Below, one piece after another: positions 1-6,338 of a stretch of DNA of 12,510 bases. This stretch comes from Rhizobium sp. Q54 (GTDB lineage Bacteria > Pseudomonadota > Alphaproteobacteria > SMXS01): the NCBI GenBank assembly GCA_945872035.1, contig CAMBYA010000034.1, positions 1 to 12,510 on the forward strand, in the 5' to 3' direction. Every line of letters begins with the position of its first letter. Position 1 is the stretch's first letter. A program made the translations under genes and the position numbers. Below the pieces are notes generated by a model. The model did no database searches and had not been told where the DNA came from. It saw only the letters and a list, made by a program, of their open reading frames with translations.

Positions 1-1
1 C

Positions 2-361
2 ACCGCCCATGGCGGCGGCCTGCATGTGCGCATCGCCGTCGACTACTCGGCCCGCCACGCCATCGCCGGCGCGGCTGCGCTGGTCGGCTCCGGCTCGCCG
101 CCCTCGGTCGAGCTGTTCGCCCGCACGCTGAGCCCGGTGCCCGACGTGGACCTGCTGATCCGCACCGGCGGCGAGAAGCGGCTGTCCGACTTCCTGTTGT
201 GGGAAAGCGCCTATGCGGAGCTGGTGTTCAGCGACGTCATGTGGCCCGACTTCGCCGCCGCCGACCTGGACGCGGCGCTGGCCGATTTCCGCCGCCGCGA
301 GCGCCGTTTCGGCGGCCTCGGCGCGGCGGCCGCGCCGCTCAGGCAGGAGGCCGCCCGATGA
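2..361 (+). CDS. UppS-family cis-prenyltransferase, 3' part only
   Basis: The reading frame is open from the window edge, so only the C-terminal 119 residues are present; family members are usually about 230-250 residues. It shows the C-terminal hallmarks of the undecaprenyl diphosphate synthase family: an [14 protein letters not shown] segment corresponding to the family's LNIAxxYGGRxEI strand, then [24 protein letters not shown] at about residues 50-73, which holds the Arg and Glu that bind isopentenyl diphosphate, then F..VMWPDF. Family members condense isopentenyl diphosphate in cis onto an allylic diphosphate to make polyprenyl carrier lipids, at the cytosolic face of the membrane. The usual YGGR is YSAR here, so this may be a specialised paralogue rather than the essential UppS. 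Its stop overlaps the next start (ATGA), so it is co-translated with the radical SAM gene. The family call is firm; the product chain length is unknown. Confidence 0.88.
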   Translation, partial: TAHGGGLHVRIAVDYSARHAIAGAAALVGSGSPPSVELFARTLSPVPDVDLLIRTGGEKRLSDFLLWESAYAELVFSDVMWPDFAAADLDAALADFRRRERRFGGLGAAAAPLRQEAAR

Positions 362-1794
362 GCCCGCGCTTCAACCGCCCGCTCAGGGTCAAGCTGATCC
401 TGCCGGCGCTGACCGAGGCGACCGGCCCGCACTGGCGGCCGGTGAAATATTCGCTGTTCCCGCCGCTGGGCCTGGCGACGCTCGCCGCGTATCTCGATCC
501 GGACGACCGCGCCGTCATCGTCGACGAGCACGTGGAAAAGCTGACCACCGACGACTGTCCGGACCTGGTGATCATCCAGGTCTACATCACCAACGCCTAC
601 CGGTCCTACAAGCTGGCCGACCATTACCGGGCCAGGGGCGCATTCGTGGCGCTGGGCGGGCTGCACGTCACCTCGCTGCCGGAAGAAGCCGCGCCCCATG
701 CCGACGCCATCTTCCTCGGCCCCGGCGAGCAGACCTTCCCGCAGTTCCTCGAGGACTTCCGCGCCGGCCGTCCGCAAAAAATCTACCGGTCAACGTCGGG
801 CCGCACGCTCGAGCGGGTGCCGCCGATCCGCCGCGACCTGATCCGCCGCGCCAACTACCTGGTGCCCAACTCCCTTGTCGTCACCCGCGGCTGCCCGCAG
901 CACTGCGACTTCTGCTACAAGGACGCCTTCTTCGAGGGCGGCCGCACCTTCTACACCCAGCGTGTCGACGACGCCCTCGCCGAGATCGACCGGCTGCCCG
1001 GCCGCCACCTCTATTTCCTCGACGATCATTTGCTGGGCGACCGGCGCTTCGCGCCGGCGCTGTTCGAGGGCATGCGCGGCATGAACCGGCTGTTCCAGGG
1101 CGCCGCCACCGTCGATTCGATCCTGCGCGGCAATCTGATCGAGCAGGCGGCCGAGGCGGGCCTGCGCAGCATCTTCGTCGGCTTCGAGAGCCTGTCGCCG
1201 GCCAACCTCGCCGGCTCCAACAAGGTCCAGAATCTGGGGCGCGACTACAAGGCGGTCACCGACCGGCTGCACGGCCTCGGCATCATGATCAACGGCAGCT
1301 TCGTGTTCGGCATGGACGACGACGACGAGGGCGTGTTCCGCCGCACCGTCGACTGGGCCATGGACCACGGCGTCACCACCGCCACCTTCCACATCCAGAC
1401 ACCCTATCCGGGCACGCGCCTCTACCAGCAGATGGCAAAGGCCGGCCGGCTGACCAGCGGCAACTGGGACGAATACGACACCCGCACGGTCGTCTTCCGG
1501 CCCGCGCGGCTGACGCCCGAGGCGCTCAAGCGCGGCTACGACTGGGCCTACCGGGAGTTCTACCGCTGGCCGTCCATCGCCCGCGCCGCGCTCAGCCACG
1601 GCACGCTGAAACACCAGGCCAAGCACTTCTTCTACGCCGCCGGCTGGAAGAAGTTCGAGCCGCTGTGGGACGTGGTGATCCGCGCCAGGCAGCTGCGGAT
1701 CATGACCCCGGTGCTGGAGGCGGTGCTGTCGAAGGTGACGGGGCGGCGGGAACAGCCGTCGCAGGCCGCGGCTCAGGCTACCCTCGCACCATAG
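358..1794 (+). CDS. B12-binding-type (class B) radical SAM protein
   Basis: This is a 478-residue protein. The ATG at 358 overlaps the previous gene's TGA in an ATGA junction, which decides the start over longer frames reading back into that gene. Residues about 10-140 look like the Rossmann-type cobalamin-binding domain found in front of many radical SAM enzymes ([12 protein letters not shown], then [15 protein letters not shown], then [12 protein letters not shown]). The DxHxxG cobalamin ligand motif is not seen, as in many members of this class. Residues 172-340 form the radical SAM core with the [4Fe-4S] cluster motif C179-x3-C183-x2-C186 in [13 protein letters not shown], followed by [11 protein letters not shown] and GFESLSP. 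The C-terminal 130 residues are a helical extension typical of the class. Such enzymes do radical methylations or rearrangements on lipids, cofactors or antibiotics. Coupling to a cis-prenyltransferase suggests a polyprenyl or terpenoid-type substrate, but this is inference. I cannot assign it to a named hopanoid enzyme. Confidence 0.87.
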   Translation: MSPRFNRPLRVKLILPALTEATGPHWRPVKYSLFPPLGLATLAAYLDPDDRAVIVDEHVEKLTTDDCPDLVIIQVYITNAYRSYKLADHYRARGAFVALGGLHVTSLPEEAAPHADAIFLGPGEQTFPQFLEDFRAGRPQKIYRSTSGRTLERVPPIRRDLIRRANYLVPNSLVVTRGCPQHCDFCYKDAFFEGGRTFYTQRVDDALAEIDRLPGRHLYFLDDHLLGDRRFAPALFEGMRGMNRLFQGAATVDSILRGNLIEQAAEAGLRSIFVGFESLSPANLAGSNKVQNLGRDYKAVTDRLHGLGIMINGSFVFGMDDDDEGVFRRTVDWAMDHGVTTATFHIQTPYPGTRLYQQMAKAGRLTSGNWDEYDTRTVVFRPARLTPEALKRGYDWAYREFYRWPSIARAALSHGTLKHQAKHFFYAAGWKKFEPLWDVVIRARQLRIMTPVLEAVLSKVTGRREQPSQAAAQATLAP

Positions 1795-1961
1795 CGGGGC
1801 GCCGGAGCCAGATATCAAACCATCGCAATATCAGTTGCGCAAGTATAGGAATACTATGAAGTAGTATTTATATCAGCGTCTTGCCAGACCATCCTGATTT
1901 AAAGCCTGAATGAATGAAACGAAAATCACCATCGCAATAGCTATGGCGGTGGCGTTCTTAA
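1795..1961. other. AT-rich intergenic stretch with a 7-bp inverted repeat
   Basis: No credible gene is seen here. Base composition drops sharply from the GC-rich gene before it. A perfect inverted repeat AATACTA-TGAAG-TAGTATT spans 1850-1868, 56 bases after the radical SAM stop. It could act as a weak transcript-end hairpin, but it is AT-only and lacks a T tract. The 12-mer ACCATCGCAATA occurs twice in the stretch (about 1819 and 1928), with no obvious purpose. Confidence 0.4.
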
Positions 1962-2057
1962 TACGGTGACAGTGCATTTAATTCGGCATCGACTTCGGCG
2001 CACACTTGCCGGGTGTGAGCGCGCTGCGGACTCTCAATTTAGTGCACCATCACCGTA
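1962..2057 (+). mobile_element. 96-bp palindromic element, copy 1 (MITE/REP-like)
   Basis: Three 96-bp copies of this element occur in the window (1962-2057, 2625-2720 and, inverted, 12311-12406). The ends are imperfect inverted repeats of about 22 bp beginning TACGGTGACAGTGCATT, and the middle carries the small hairpin CACAC-N7-GTGTG. There is no coding capacity. It is shaped like a non-autonomous element moved in trans, or a REP-type hairpin. The TA at both tips could be a target duplication as made by Tc1/mariner/IS630-type transposases, which is inference. Confidence 0.8.
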
Positions 2058-2074
2058 ACGTGCCGCAGCGCGAG

Positions 2075-2097
2075 CCGCTTTCGACCCATTGCGTCAG
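2075..2097 (-). repeat. Half copy of the AATGGGTCG-core repeat
   Basis: Read on the minus strand this is TGACGCAATGGGTCGAAAGCGG, the core shared with the 53-bp palindromes elsewhere in the window, with the middle deleted so that AATGGGTCG joins directly to AAAGCGG. It lies just after the stop of the membrane-protein gene, the same relative position the repeat takes next to genes in the 9.5-11.9 kb array. Confidence 0.55.
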
Positions 2098-2450
2098 ATC
2101 TTGTTCGGAGGTTCGGGAAATAGGTTCAGTAGAAAAATAACACCGAGGCCGACGGCGAGGACGCCGCCCCCTCCCATAGCGCCATAGATCGGCCATGGTA
2201 GTAAATCGAGTTGGGTATTTACTACCCATAGATTAAACATAAGCCCTCCGCATGCGAGCAATACAAATCCAGCAGCACCCGAATGGAATTTAGATATCTG
2301 CTCGCTTCGCTTTATTGTGGCCAACAATAATATCCAACATCCTATAAAATGCAGGGGGAGCAAATAGGGCCTGTATGTACTAAAAAAGAAAAGAATAAAC
2401 ATGAGCGAAAATCTGCCAAAGAATTGTTTTCCCGTCATTAATTGCCCCAT
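2094..2450 (-). CDS. Small four-helix membrane protein, unknown function
   Basis: I do not recognise the family. From the ATG at 2450 the product has 118 residues. Hydrophobic segments lie at about residues 15-25, 31-46, 58-77 and 90-111, so a four-helix inner-membrane protein is likely, with a charged loop (KRSEQISKFH) after the second helix. An in-frame GTG at 2540 would add 30 residues, but that extension lies inside a dispersed repeat and is unlikely to be coding. A second ATG at 2438 is a possible start: AAGGGA sits directly before the 2450 ATG, better placed to serve the 2438 one. The gene is clearly lower in GC than the neighbours and stands alone between two repeats and between two copies of the 96-bp element, which suggests acquired DNA. 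Confidence 0.6.
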   Translation of the reverse strand: MGQLMTGKQFFGRFSLMFILFFFSTYRPYLLPLHFIGCWILLLATIKRSEQISKFHSGAAGFVLLACGGLMFNLWVVNTQLDLLPWPIYGAMGGGGVLAVGLGVIFLLNLFPEPPNKI

Positions 2451-2525
2451 TCCCTTGCGCGTGCCCAAGGCCTGCGTGCGCGCCGGTCCGGCTTCAAAGC
2501 AGGTGATCGTACATTGCCACCGTGG

Positions 2526-2565
2526 ACGGCTACTTTCCACCCAACTCGGTCATAGGAGCGGTCCT
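2526..2565 (-). repeat. Dispersed repeat with core TGACCGAGTTGGGTGGAAAG, copy J
   Basis: These 40 bp match the opposite strand of 9548-9587 at about 35 of 40 positions. The shared core on the minus strand is ATGACCGAGTTGGGTGGAAA followed by G-C/T-AGCCGT. The repeat lies just upstream of the membrane-protein gene. Its other copy lies at the 3' end of the SUFU-domain gene. It may be a variant of the same repeat family as the AATGGGTCGGA palindromes, since both end in GGTGGAAAGC. Confidence 0.65.
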
Positions 2566-2579
2566 GACGTGAGATGGCC

Positions 2580-2618
2580 CGAGCCATTGCTGGCGAGGAA
2601 CACGCACAGCGGCGCACC
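2580..2618 (-). pseudogene. 39-bp fragment of a short-chain dehydrogenase gene
   Basis: On the minus strand this encodes GAPLCVFLASNGS, the same as residues 232-244 (GAPLCVFLASHGS) of the dehydrogenase at 6339-7124 except for one residue. The DNA agrees at 36 of 39 positions with 6393-6431. The match stops abruptly on both sides: on the right, seven bases before the second 96-bp element. It is best read as the last scrap of a related dehydrogenase gene, or a copied piece of this one. Confidence 0.6.
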
Positions 2619-2624
2619 TTGTAT

Positions 2625-2720
2625 TACGGTGACAGTGCATTTAATTCGGCATCGACTTCGGCCCACACTTGCCGGGTGTGAGCGCGCTGCGGACTGTCAA
2701 TTTAATGCACTGTCACCGAA
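2625..2720 (+). mobile_element. 96-bp palindromic element, copy 2 (MITE/REP-like)
   Basis: Nearly identical to the copy at 1962-2057 and in the same orientation. The differences are a few bases, mostly near the right end, where TACGGTGA at the left is met by TCACCGAA rather than TCACCGTA. The two direct copies bracket the membrane-protein gene and the dehydrogenase scrap (2058-2624). Confidence 0.8.
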
Positions 2721-2758
2721 ACTTAGCTCTTGCGTGATCCCGATCCTGATAGCGTGAG

Positions 2759-2810
2759 CGTCCGCTTTCCACCGAGGCCGGTTCCACACAGCCTCGACCC
2801 ATTACGGACG
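2759..2810 (-). repeat. 53-bp-type palindromic repeat, copy F
   Basis: On the minus strand it runs CGTCCGTAATGGGTCG... to ...GGTGGAAAGCGGACG, 52 bp, with inverted CGTCCG/CGGACG tips. It matches the copies at 11032-11084 and 11781-11833 in both tips and core. It lies upstream of the HNH-like gene and opposite in orientation to it. Confidence 0.75.
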
Positions 2811-2908
2811 CCCGGCGAGATCGTCCACTATCTGTAGAAGCTGGTGTGCTACTGTTTGACCGCACCGCTGTAGCCGCGCAGCGCAACTTCAGGCATTCAG
2901 CTCGACGC

Positions 2909-3247
2909 ATGGCCCGCAAGCATTCAAGACCTGATCCCTATGGAGACTTGCAGCGCGAGGACGAGGCTCCGGCGGTGGCGGTACCCTGCTGGCTCTGTGG
3001 CCGGCCGACCGGCAAGACCATTGTCTGGCACCATCCCGTGCCTAAGAGCCGGGGCGGGCGCGATGTGGTGCCGATGCACCCCATTTGCCAGCAGACGCTG
3101 ATCGCCAATTTCACCAATTCTGAACTGCAGCGCCATGGGATGGATGTGGACGGCCTGCTGGCCAACCCCAACGTGCGCAAATTCGTCGATTGGGTGGCGA
3201 ACAAGGCTCCGGATTTCACCGCGACCACGGCCAGGAAGCAACGCTGA
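2909..3247 (+). CDS. HNH-endonuclease-like protein lacking expected histidines
   Basis: From the ATG at 2909 the product has 112 residues, starting MARKHSRPDPYG. An upstream ATG at 2846 in the same frame adds 21 residues that do not look like the family, and neither start has a clear ribosome binding site. The fold signature is CWLCG (C27, C30), HHPVPKSRGG (H41, H42), then HPIC (C60), and a C-terminal WVANKAPDF. From memory, small alphaproteobacterial HNH proteins of this type have CHKEIHA or CHRTIHA after HPI, with two histidines. Here that stretch is CQQTLIA, so both are replaced by Gln and Ile. The protein may still bind zinc through its cysteines, but nuclease activity is doubtful. It stands alone between a dispersed repeat and a hairpin. 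Confidence 0.75.
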   Translation: MARKHSRPDPYGDLQREDEAPAVAVPCWLCGRPTGKTIVWHHPVPKSRGGRDVVPMHPICQQTLIANFTNSELQRHGMDVDGLLANPNVRKFVDWVANKAPDFTATTARKQR

Positions 3248-3263
3248 CGCCGGCGTGAGGGCC

Positions 3264-3278
3264 GAGATTGGCAATCTC
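3264..3278. repeat. Short perfect palindrome GAGATTG-G-CAATCTC
   Basis: A 7-bp inverted repeat with a single-base centre, 17 bases after the HNH-like stop. It is too tight for a standard terminator loop. It could be a protein-binding palindrome, but no role can be assigned. Confidence 0.3.
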
Positions 3279-3308
3279 ACTCCGTCCCTCGAGCATTTTC
3301 GCGATAAA

Positions 3309-3355
3309 GCGGGAGGCAGCCCCGTCGTCTGGGGTGGGATCGGACTGCCTCCCGC
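3309..3355. terminator. Strong hairpin between convergent genes
   Basis: An 11-bp perfect stem, GCGGGAGGCAG at 3309-3319 with CTGCCTCCCGC at 3345-3355, has an inner CCCC/GGGG pair at 3320-3323 and 3331-3334. It lies between the stop of the plus-strand HNH-like gene (3247) and the stop of the minus-strand secreted-protein gene (3365), the expected place for a shared transcript-end hairpin. No T tract follows on either strand, so intrinsic termination is not proven. Confidence 0.5.
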
Positions 3356-3364
3356 GCGGCCCGG

Positions 3365-3763
3365 TCAGTCGTCGCGCCAGACGTCGCGGGTGCGGGTTTC
3401 ACCGTTGGCCCAGGTGCGGGTGATGTCGCGGTCGCAGCCCGCGCCCCGGTCGCAACTGGTGTTCACCGTGCGGCTGCCGCCCCGGTTGTTCTCCCAGCCG
3501 CGCTCGGCGTCGTAGTGGCCGGCGCTCCAGTTGCGCTCGACGCCGCGGCTGCCGCCCCGGCCCGAACTGGTCTCGACATACCGGCGCTTGTCCATGTGGC
3601 CCGGCGACCGGTTGTAGCTGAAGCCGCGCTCATAGCCGTGGCCGTGCGGGCCCTGGACGCTGGTGCCGCGCGAGAACGAGCGGGCCTCGGCGCCGCCAGC
3701 CGTGGCGGCCATCAGGCCGATCGCGGTGGCCGCGGCGGCGATGGTGAAGGCGATGGTCTTCAT
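3365..3763 (-). CDS. Secreted small Gly/Arg/Ser-rich protein, unknown function
   Basis: I do not recognise a named family. The 132-residue product starts with a clear Sec signal peptide (MKTIAFTIAAAATAIGLMAATAGGAEA, likely cut after AEA at about residue 27). The mature part is hydrophilic and low in complexity: rich in Gly, Arg, Ser, Tyr and Trp, with repeated RG and aromatic patches, and one close cysteine pair (CDRGAGC) that could form a disulfide in the periplasm. The start is supported by AGGAAAGGA shortly before the ATG. It follows the EF-hand gene by 25 bases on the same strand and is probably in the same transcript. This suggests a periplasmic or surface function linked to the adjacent two-component system, which is inference. 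Confidence 0.75.
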   Translation of the reverse strand: MKTIAFTIAAAATAIGLMAATAGGAEARSFSRGTSVQGPHGHGYERGFSYNRSPGHMDKRRYVETSSGRGGSRGVERNWSAGHYDAERGWENNRGGSRTVNTSCDRGAGCDRDITRTWANGETRTRDVWRDD

Positions 3764-3788
3764 GGGTCTGGTCCTTTCCTCGGGTTGG

Positions 3789-4097
3789 TTACTGGCGGCC
3801 CCAGCGGGCCATGGCGCGGGCGCGGATCTCCTGGCGGGTGATCCTGCCGTCGCCGTCGGCGTCGGCCTCGGAAATGCGGGTCATGCTGGCGTCGGTGAAT
3901 TCCTTCTCCGAGATCGTGCCGTCGCGGTTGGCGTCCATGGCCTTGAAGCGCAGCGTCACCGCCGCCCTGGCCTCGGCGACCTCGATGGCGCCGTTGCCGT
4001 CGCGGTCTACGCCGCGCAGGCCCTCCATGCCCTGCGCCAGGGCGGGCGAAGCGGCGAGGGCGAACAACGCGCCGAGCAGGGGAAGTTTCCAGGTCAT
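3789..4097 (-). CDS. Secreted EF-hand calcium-binding protein
   Basis: A 102-residue protein with a signal peptide ([21 protein letters not shown], cut after ALA at about residue 21) and three EF-hand loops: [12 protein letters not shown] at about 31-42, [12 protein letters not shown] at 55-66 and [12 protein letters not shown] at 79-90. Each has acidic residues at loop positions 1, 3, 5 and 12, so calcium binding is likely in all three. ATGs at 4109 and 4103 are also in frame. I chose 4097 because GGAG lies six bases before it and the signal peptide then has a normal N-terminus. It is transcribed away from the response regulator, and the 135-base gap contains a TGTAAC direct repeat. Small periplasmic EF-hand proteins often sit beside two-component genes in alphaproteobacteria, so co-regulation by the neighbouring pair is plausible. 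Confidence 0.85.
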   Translation of the reverse strand: MTWKLPLLGALFALAASPALAQGMEGLRGVDRDGNGAIEVAEARAAVTLRFKAMDANRDGTISEKEFTDASMTRISEADADGDGRITRQEIRARAMARWGRQ

Positions 4098-4144
4098 GAG
4101 CATCTCCATGGTGCGGTTGGCATGGGATGAACATGGGCGCGGCG

Positions 4145-4192
4145 TGTAGCCGGCGGATTTCGCGCCGGTGACCATGTGTAACGGCATGTAAC
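4145..4192 (+). promoter_or_regulatory. Putative OmpR-family operator: TGTAAC-N4-TGTAAC
   Basis: TGTAAC at 4177-4182 is repeated exactly at 4187-4192, a 10-bp period, as expected for a winged-helix response-regulator dimer binding a direct repeat on one face of DNA. A related TGTAGC lies at 4145-4150, 32 bp upstream. The site is midway between the divergent EF-hand and response-regulator genes, 41 bases before the response-regulator start. The natural reading is autoregulation plus control of the EF-hand transcript by the adjacent regulator. The link to this particular regulator is inferred from position. Confidence 0.6.
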
Positions 4193-4232
4193 CGGGCTTG
4201 AACGGCAGGGCGCGCGGGCGCAAAACCAGAGC

Positions 4233-4946
4233 ATGGCGGAAAAGCAGTCCATCCTGCTGGTCGAGGACGACCGGGAAATCGCCCTGCTGGTCGCCGGCCT
4301 GCTGGAGCGCGACGGCGATGCGGTGCGCCGGGCGCGCGACGGCGCCGAGGCCGATGCGCTGCTGGCCGAGCGGCCCGCCGACCTGATCCTGCTCGACCTC
4401 ATGCTGCCGGGAGAGGATGGCTTCTCCATCTGCCGCCGGCTGCGCGCCGTGTCCCCGGTGCCCATCGTCATGCTGACGGCCCGCAGCGACGACATCGACC
4501 GCATCGTCGGGCTGGAACTGGGCGCCGACGACTACGTGGCCAAGCCGTTCAACCCGCGCGAGCTGGTCGCCCGCATCCGCGCCGTGCTGCGCCGCTGCGC
4601 GCCGGCCGCCGCCGCGCCGTTGCCGTCGGGCAACCGGCTGCGGTTCGATGCCTTCACCCTGGACGTGGATGCGCGGCGGCTGTTCCGCGGCGACGCGGAG
4701 ATCGAGCTGTCGACCGGCGACTTCGACCTGCTGCTGGTGCTGCTGCGGCATCCGCACCGGGTGCTGTCGCGCGACCAGCTCATGGACCTGATCAAGGGGC
4801 GCACCTGGGAAGCCTTCGACCGGTCCATCGACGTGGCCATGTCGCGCCTGCGCCGCAAGATCGAGCCGGACAGCGCCCATCCGGTGCTGATCCGCACCGT
4901 CCGCAACGCCGGCTACATGCTGGCGGCCACGGTGACGAAAGCCTGA
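4233..4946 (+). CDS. OmpR/PhoB-type response regulator
   Basis: A 237-residue protein of normal family length. The receiver domain at residues 5-120 has the acidic pair D12/D13, phospho-acceptor D55 ([11 protein letters not shown]), T82 and K104 (KPFNPREL). The C-terminal winged-helix DNA-binding domain, about 135-232, has the usual [20 protein letters not shown], a recognition helix in [14 protein letters not shown] and the wing [10 protein letters not shown]. All key residues are present, so it should be phosphorylated by the kinase encoded next and bind direct-repeat DNA. The ATG at 4233 has only a weak ribosome binding site. Its TGA overlaps the kinase ATG by one base, so the two are translationally coupled. 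The signal cannot be read from the sequence. Confidence 0.93.
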   Translation: MAEKQSILLVEDDREIALLVAGLLERDGDAVRRARDGAEADALLAERPADLILLDLMLPGEDGFSICRRLRAVSPVPIVMLTARSDDIDRIVGLELGADDYVAKPFNPRELVARIRAVLRRCAPAAAAPLPSGNRLRFDAFTLDVDARRLFRGDAEIELSTGDFDLLLVLLRHPHRVLSRDQLMDLIKGRTWEAFDRSIDVAMSRLRRKIEPDSAHPVLIRTVRNAGYMLAATVTKA

Positions 4947-6292
4947 TGCGCGGGCTGGTGTTCCAGATCGGCCTGCTGCTGGCCCTGTCGCTCGCCGCGC
5001 TCACATCTGTCCTGGGCGGGCTGGGCTATCTGCAGGCGCGCGGCAACGGGCTGGCGGGCGGGGTGCTGCTGCCGCCCGCGCGGCAGCTGGCCGCCATGGT
5101 CGGGCAGATCGAGGCGGCGCCGCCCGGCCGGCTTCCCGGCCTGCTCGCCGCCTTTACCTCCCGCAGCCAGACTGTGTTCGTCGTGACCACGCCGCCCGAG
5201 CCGGGCCGGGACGTGCGGATGCCCGGCCTGCGGCTGGCGTTGGCGTCCTACCGCCGGGCGCTCGACGGCCGGGCGGTGAGCGTCTCCGTCGAGGGCGGCG
5301 AGGGCGACGAACCTCGCCTGATACGCCGCCGCGACCGGTTCTGGCTGGCCAACCCGCTGCGCCTCGCCATCGGCCTGAAGGATGGGCGCACGGCGATCGT
5401 CGAGGTGCGCGGCTGGCGCGCCGGCCAGTTCGACGGATTGCGGCTGTCGATGATCGCGCTGGCCGCGGCCATCGTCATCGGCGCGGCCGCCCTGTTCCTG
5501 TTGCTGCGCCAGCTCGGGCCGCTGCGGCGGCTGGCGGGCGCCGTCGACCGGTTCGGAGCCAGCGCCGCGCCCGAGACCCTGCCGGAACAGGGCTCGAAGG
5601 AGGTGCGCCAGCTCATCGGCGCGTTCAACCGGCTGCAGGGTCAGGTCGGCGCGCTGGTCGCCGGCCGCTCGCGGATGATGGCGGCCATCGGCCACGACCT
5701 GGGCACCTACCTGACCAGGCTGCGGCTGCGCACCGAATTCATCGAGGATCCGGACCAGCGCCGCAAGGCCATCGACGACATCGCCGGCATGCACGCCATG
5801 ATGACCGACACCCTGACCCTGGCCAAGCTGGACCACGACGCCGAACCCGCCGAGCCGGCCGACCTCGGCGCGCTGCTCCGCGACCGGGCGGACGGGCTGC
5901 CCGACCCGGCGAAGGTGTCGCTGTCCCTGCCGGCCGCGCCCGTCATGGCGCCGGTCCGGCGCACGGCCCTGTCCCGCGCCGTCGACAATCTGATCTCCAA
6001 CGCCCTCAAATATGGCGGCGCGGTCGAGATCACCCTGCGCGCCGTGGGCGGCACGGCCGAGATGCTGTTCGAGGATCGCGGCCCGGGCATCCCGGCGGCC
6101 GAGCGCCAGGCGGTGCTGGAGCCGTTCTACCGCCGCGACGGTGCCCGCAACCTGGACGAACCCGGCTTCGGCCTGGGTCTCGCCATCGTCGCCGACGTGG
6201 TCGCCCGCCATGCTGGCACCATCGCGCTGGAAGACCGGGACGGCGGCGGCCTGCGCGCCCGCGTCCGGCTGCCGCTCGCCGCGAAAAAATAG
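4946..6292 (+). CDS. Sensor histidine kinase of the adjacent response regulator
   Basis: A 448-residue inner-membrane kinase. One transmembrane helix lies at about residues 5-25 and a second at 168-188, enclosing a periplasmic sensor region of about 140 residues with no recognised domain. A HAMP-like segment follows ([18 protein letters not shown], about 188-205). The phospho-acceptor is H250, in [11 protein letters not shown]. The ATPase domain has an N box [12 protein letters not shown] (347-358), G1 EDRGPGIP (376-383) and G2 GFGLGLAIV (407-415). The H box is unusual: the common form in this subgroup is HDLRTPLTRLR, so the Arg and the conserved Pro are Gly and Tyr here. This may shift the kinase-to-phosphatase balance. 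The last codons (AAA AAA TAG) are shared with a terminator for the opposite-strand gene. Confidence 0.92.
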   Translation: MRGLVFQIGLLLALSLAALTSVLGGLGYLQARGNGLAGGVLLPPARQLAAMVGQIEAAPPGRLPGLLAAFTSRSQTVFVVTTPPEPGRDVRMPGLRLALASYRRALDGRAVSVSVEGGEGDEPRLIRRRDRFWLANPLRLAIGLKDGRTAIVEVRGWRAGQFDGLRLSMIALAAAIVIGAAALFLLLRQLGPLRRLAGAVDRFGASAAPETLPEQGSKEVRQLIGAFNRLQGQVGALVAGRSRMMAAIGHDLGTYLTRLRLRTEFIEDPDQRRKAIDDIAGMHAMMTDTLTLAKLDHDAEPAEPADLGALLRDRADGLPDPAKVSLSLPAAPVMAPVRRTALSRAVDNLISNALKYGGAVEITLRAVGGTAEMLFEDRGPGIPAAERQAVLEPFYRRDGARNLDEPGFGLGLAIVADVVARHAGTIALEDRDGGGLRARVRLPLAAKK

Positions 6293-6311
6293 GGCGTCCC
6301 GAGGGACGCCC
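6285..6311 (-). terminator. Intrinsic terminator of the minus-strand dehydrogenase
   Basis: The stem GGGCGTCC (6292-6299) and GGACGCCC (6304-6311) has a four-base CGAG loop. Read on the minus strand, the hairpin is followed at once by TATTTTTT, which makes a textbook intrinsic terminator 28 bases after the stop of the dehydrogenase at 6339. On the plus strand no T tract follows, although the hairpin begins at the last base of the kinase stop codon and may still help end that transcript. Confidence 0.85.
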
Positions 6312-6338
6312 CAAGTCTCCCCGTTGAACTGGTTGGCC

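Noticed and set aside
358..1794. Assignment of the radical SAM protein to a named hopanoid enzyme such as HpnJ or HpnP
   Set aside because: Domain order fits several class B families and no family-specific motif could be recalled with confidence. A prenyltransferase neighbour alone is not enough.
2094..2540. GTG at 2540 as start of the membrane protein
   Set aside because: The extra 30 residues are encoded by dispersed-repeat DNA that recurs at 9548-9587, and no ribosome binding site supports it.
4913..6211. Long open frame of 432 codons on the minus strand opposite the kinase gene
   Set aside because: It is an antisense shadow in GC-rich DNA: Gln/Arg/Gly/Ala-rich with no motif, while the plus strand has all kinase boxes. 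The same applies to the long minus frames at 790-1818, 6127-7524 and 7121-7957.
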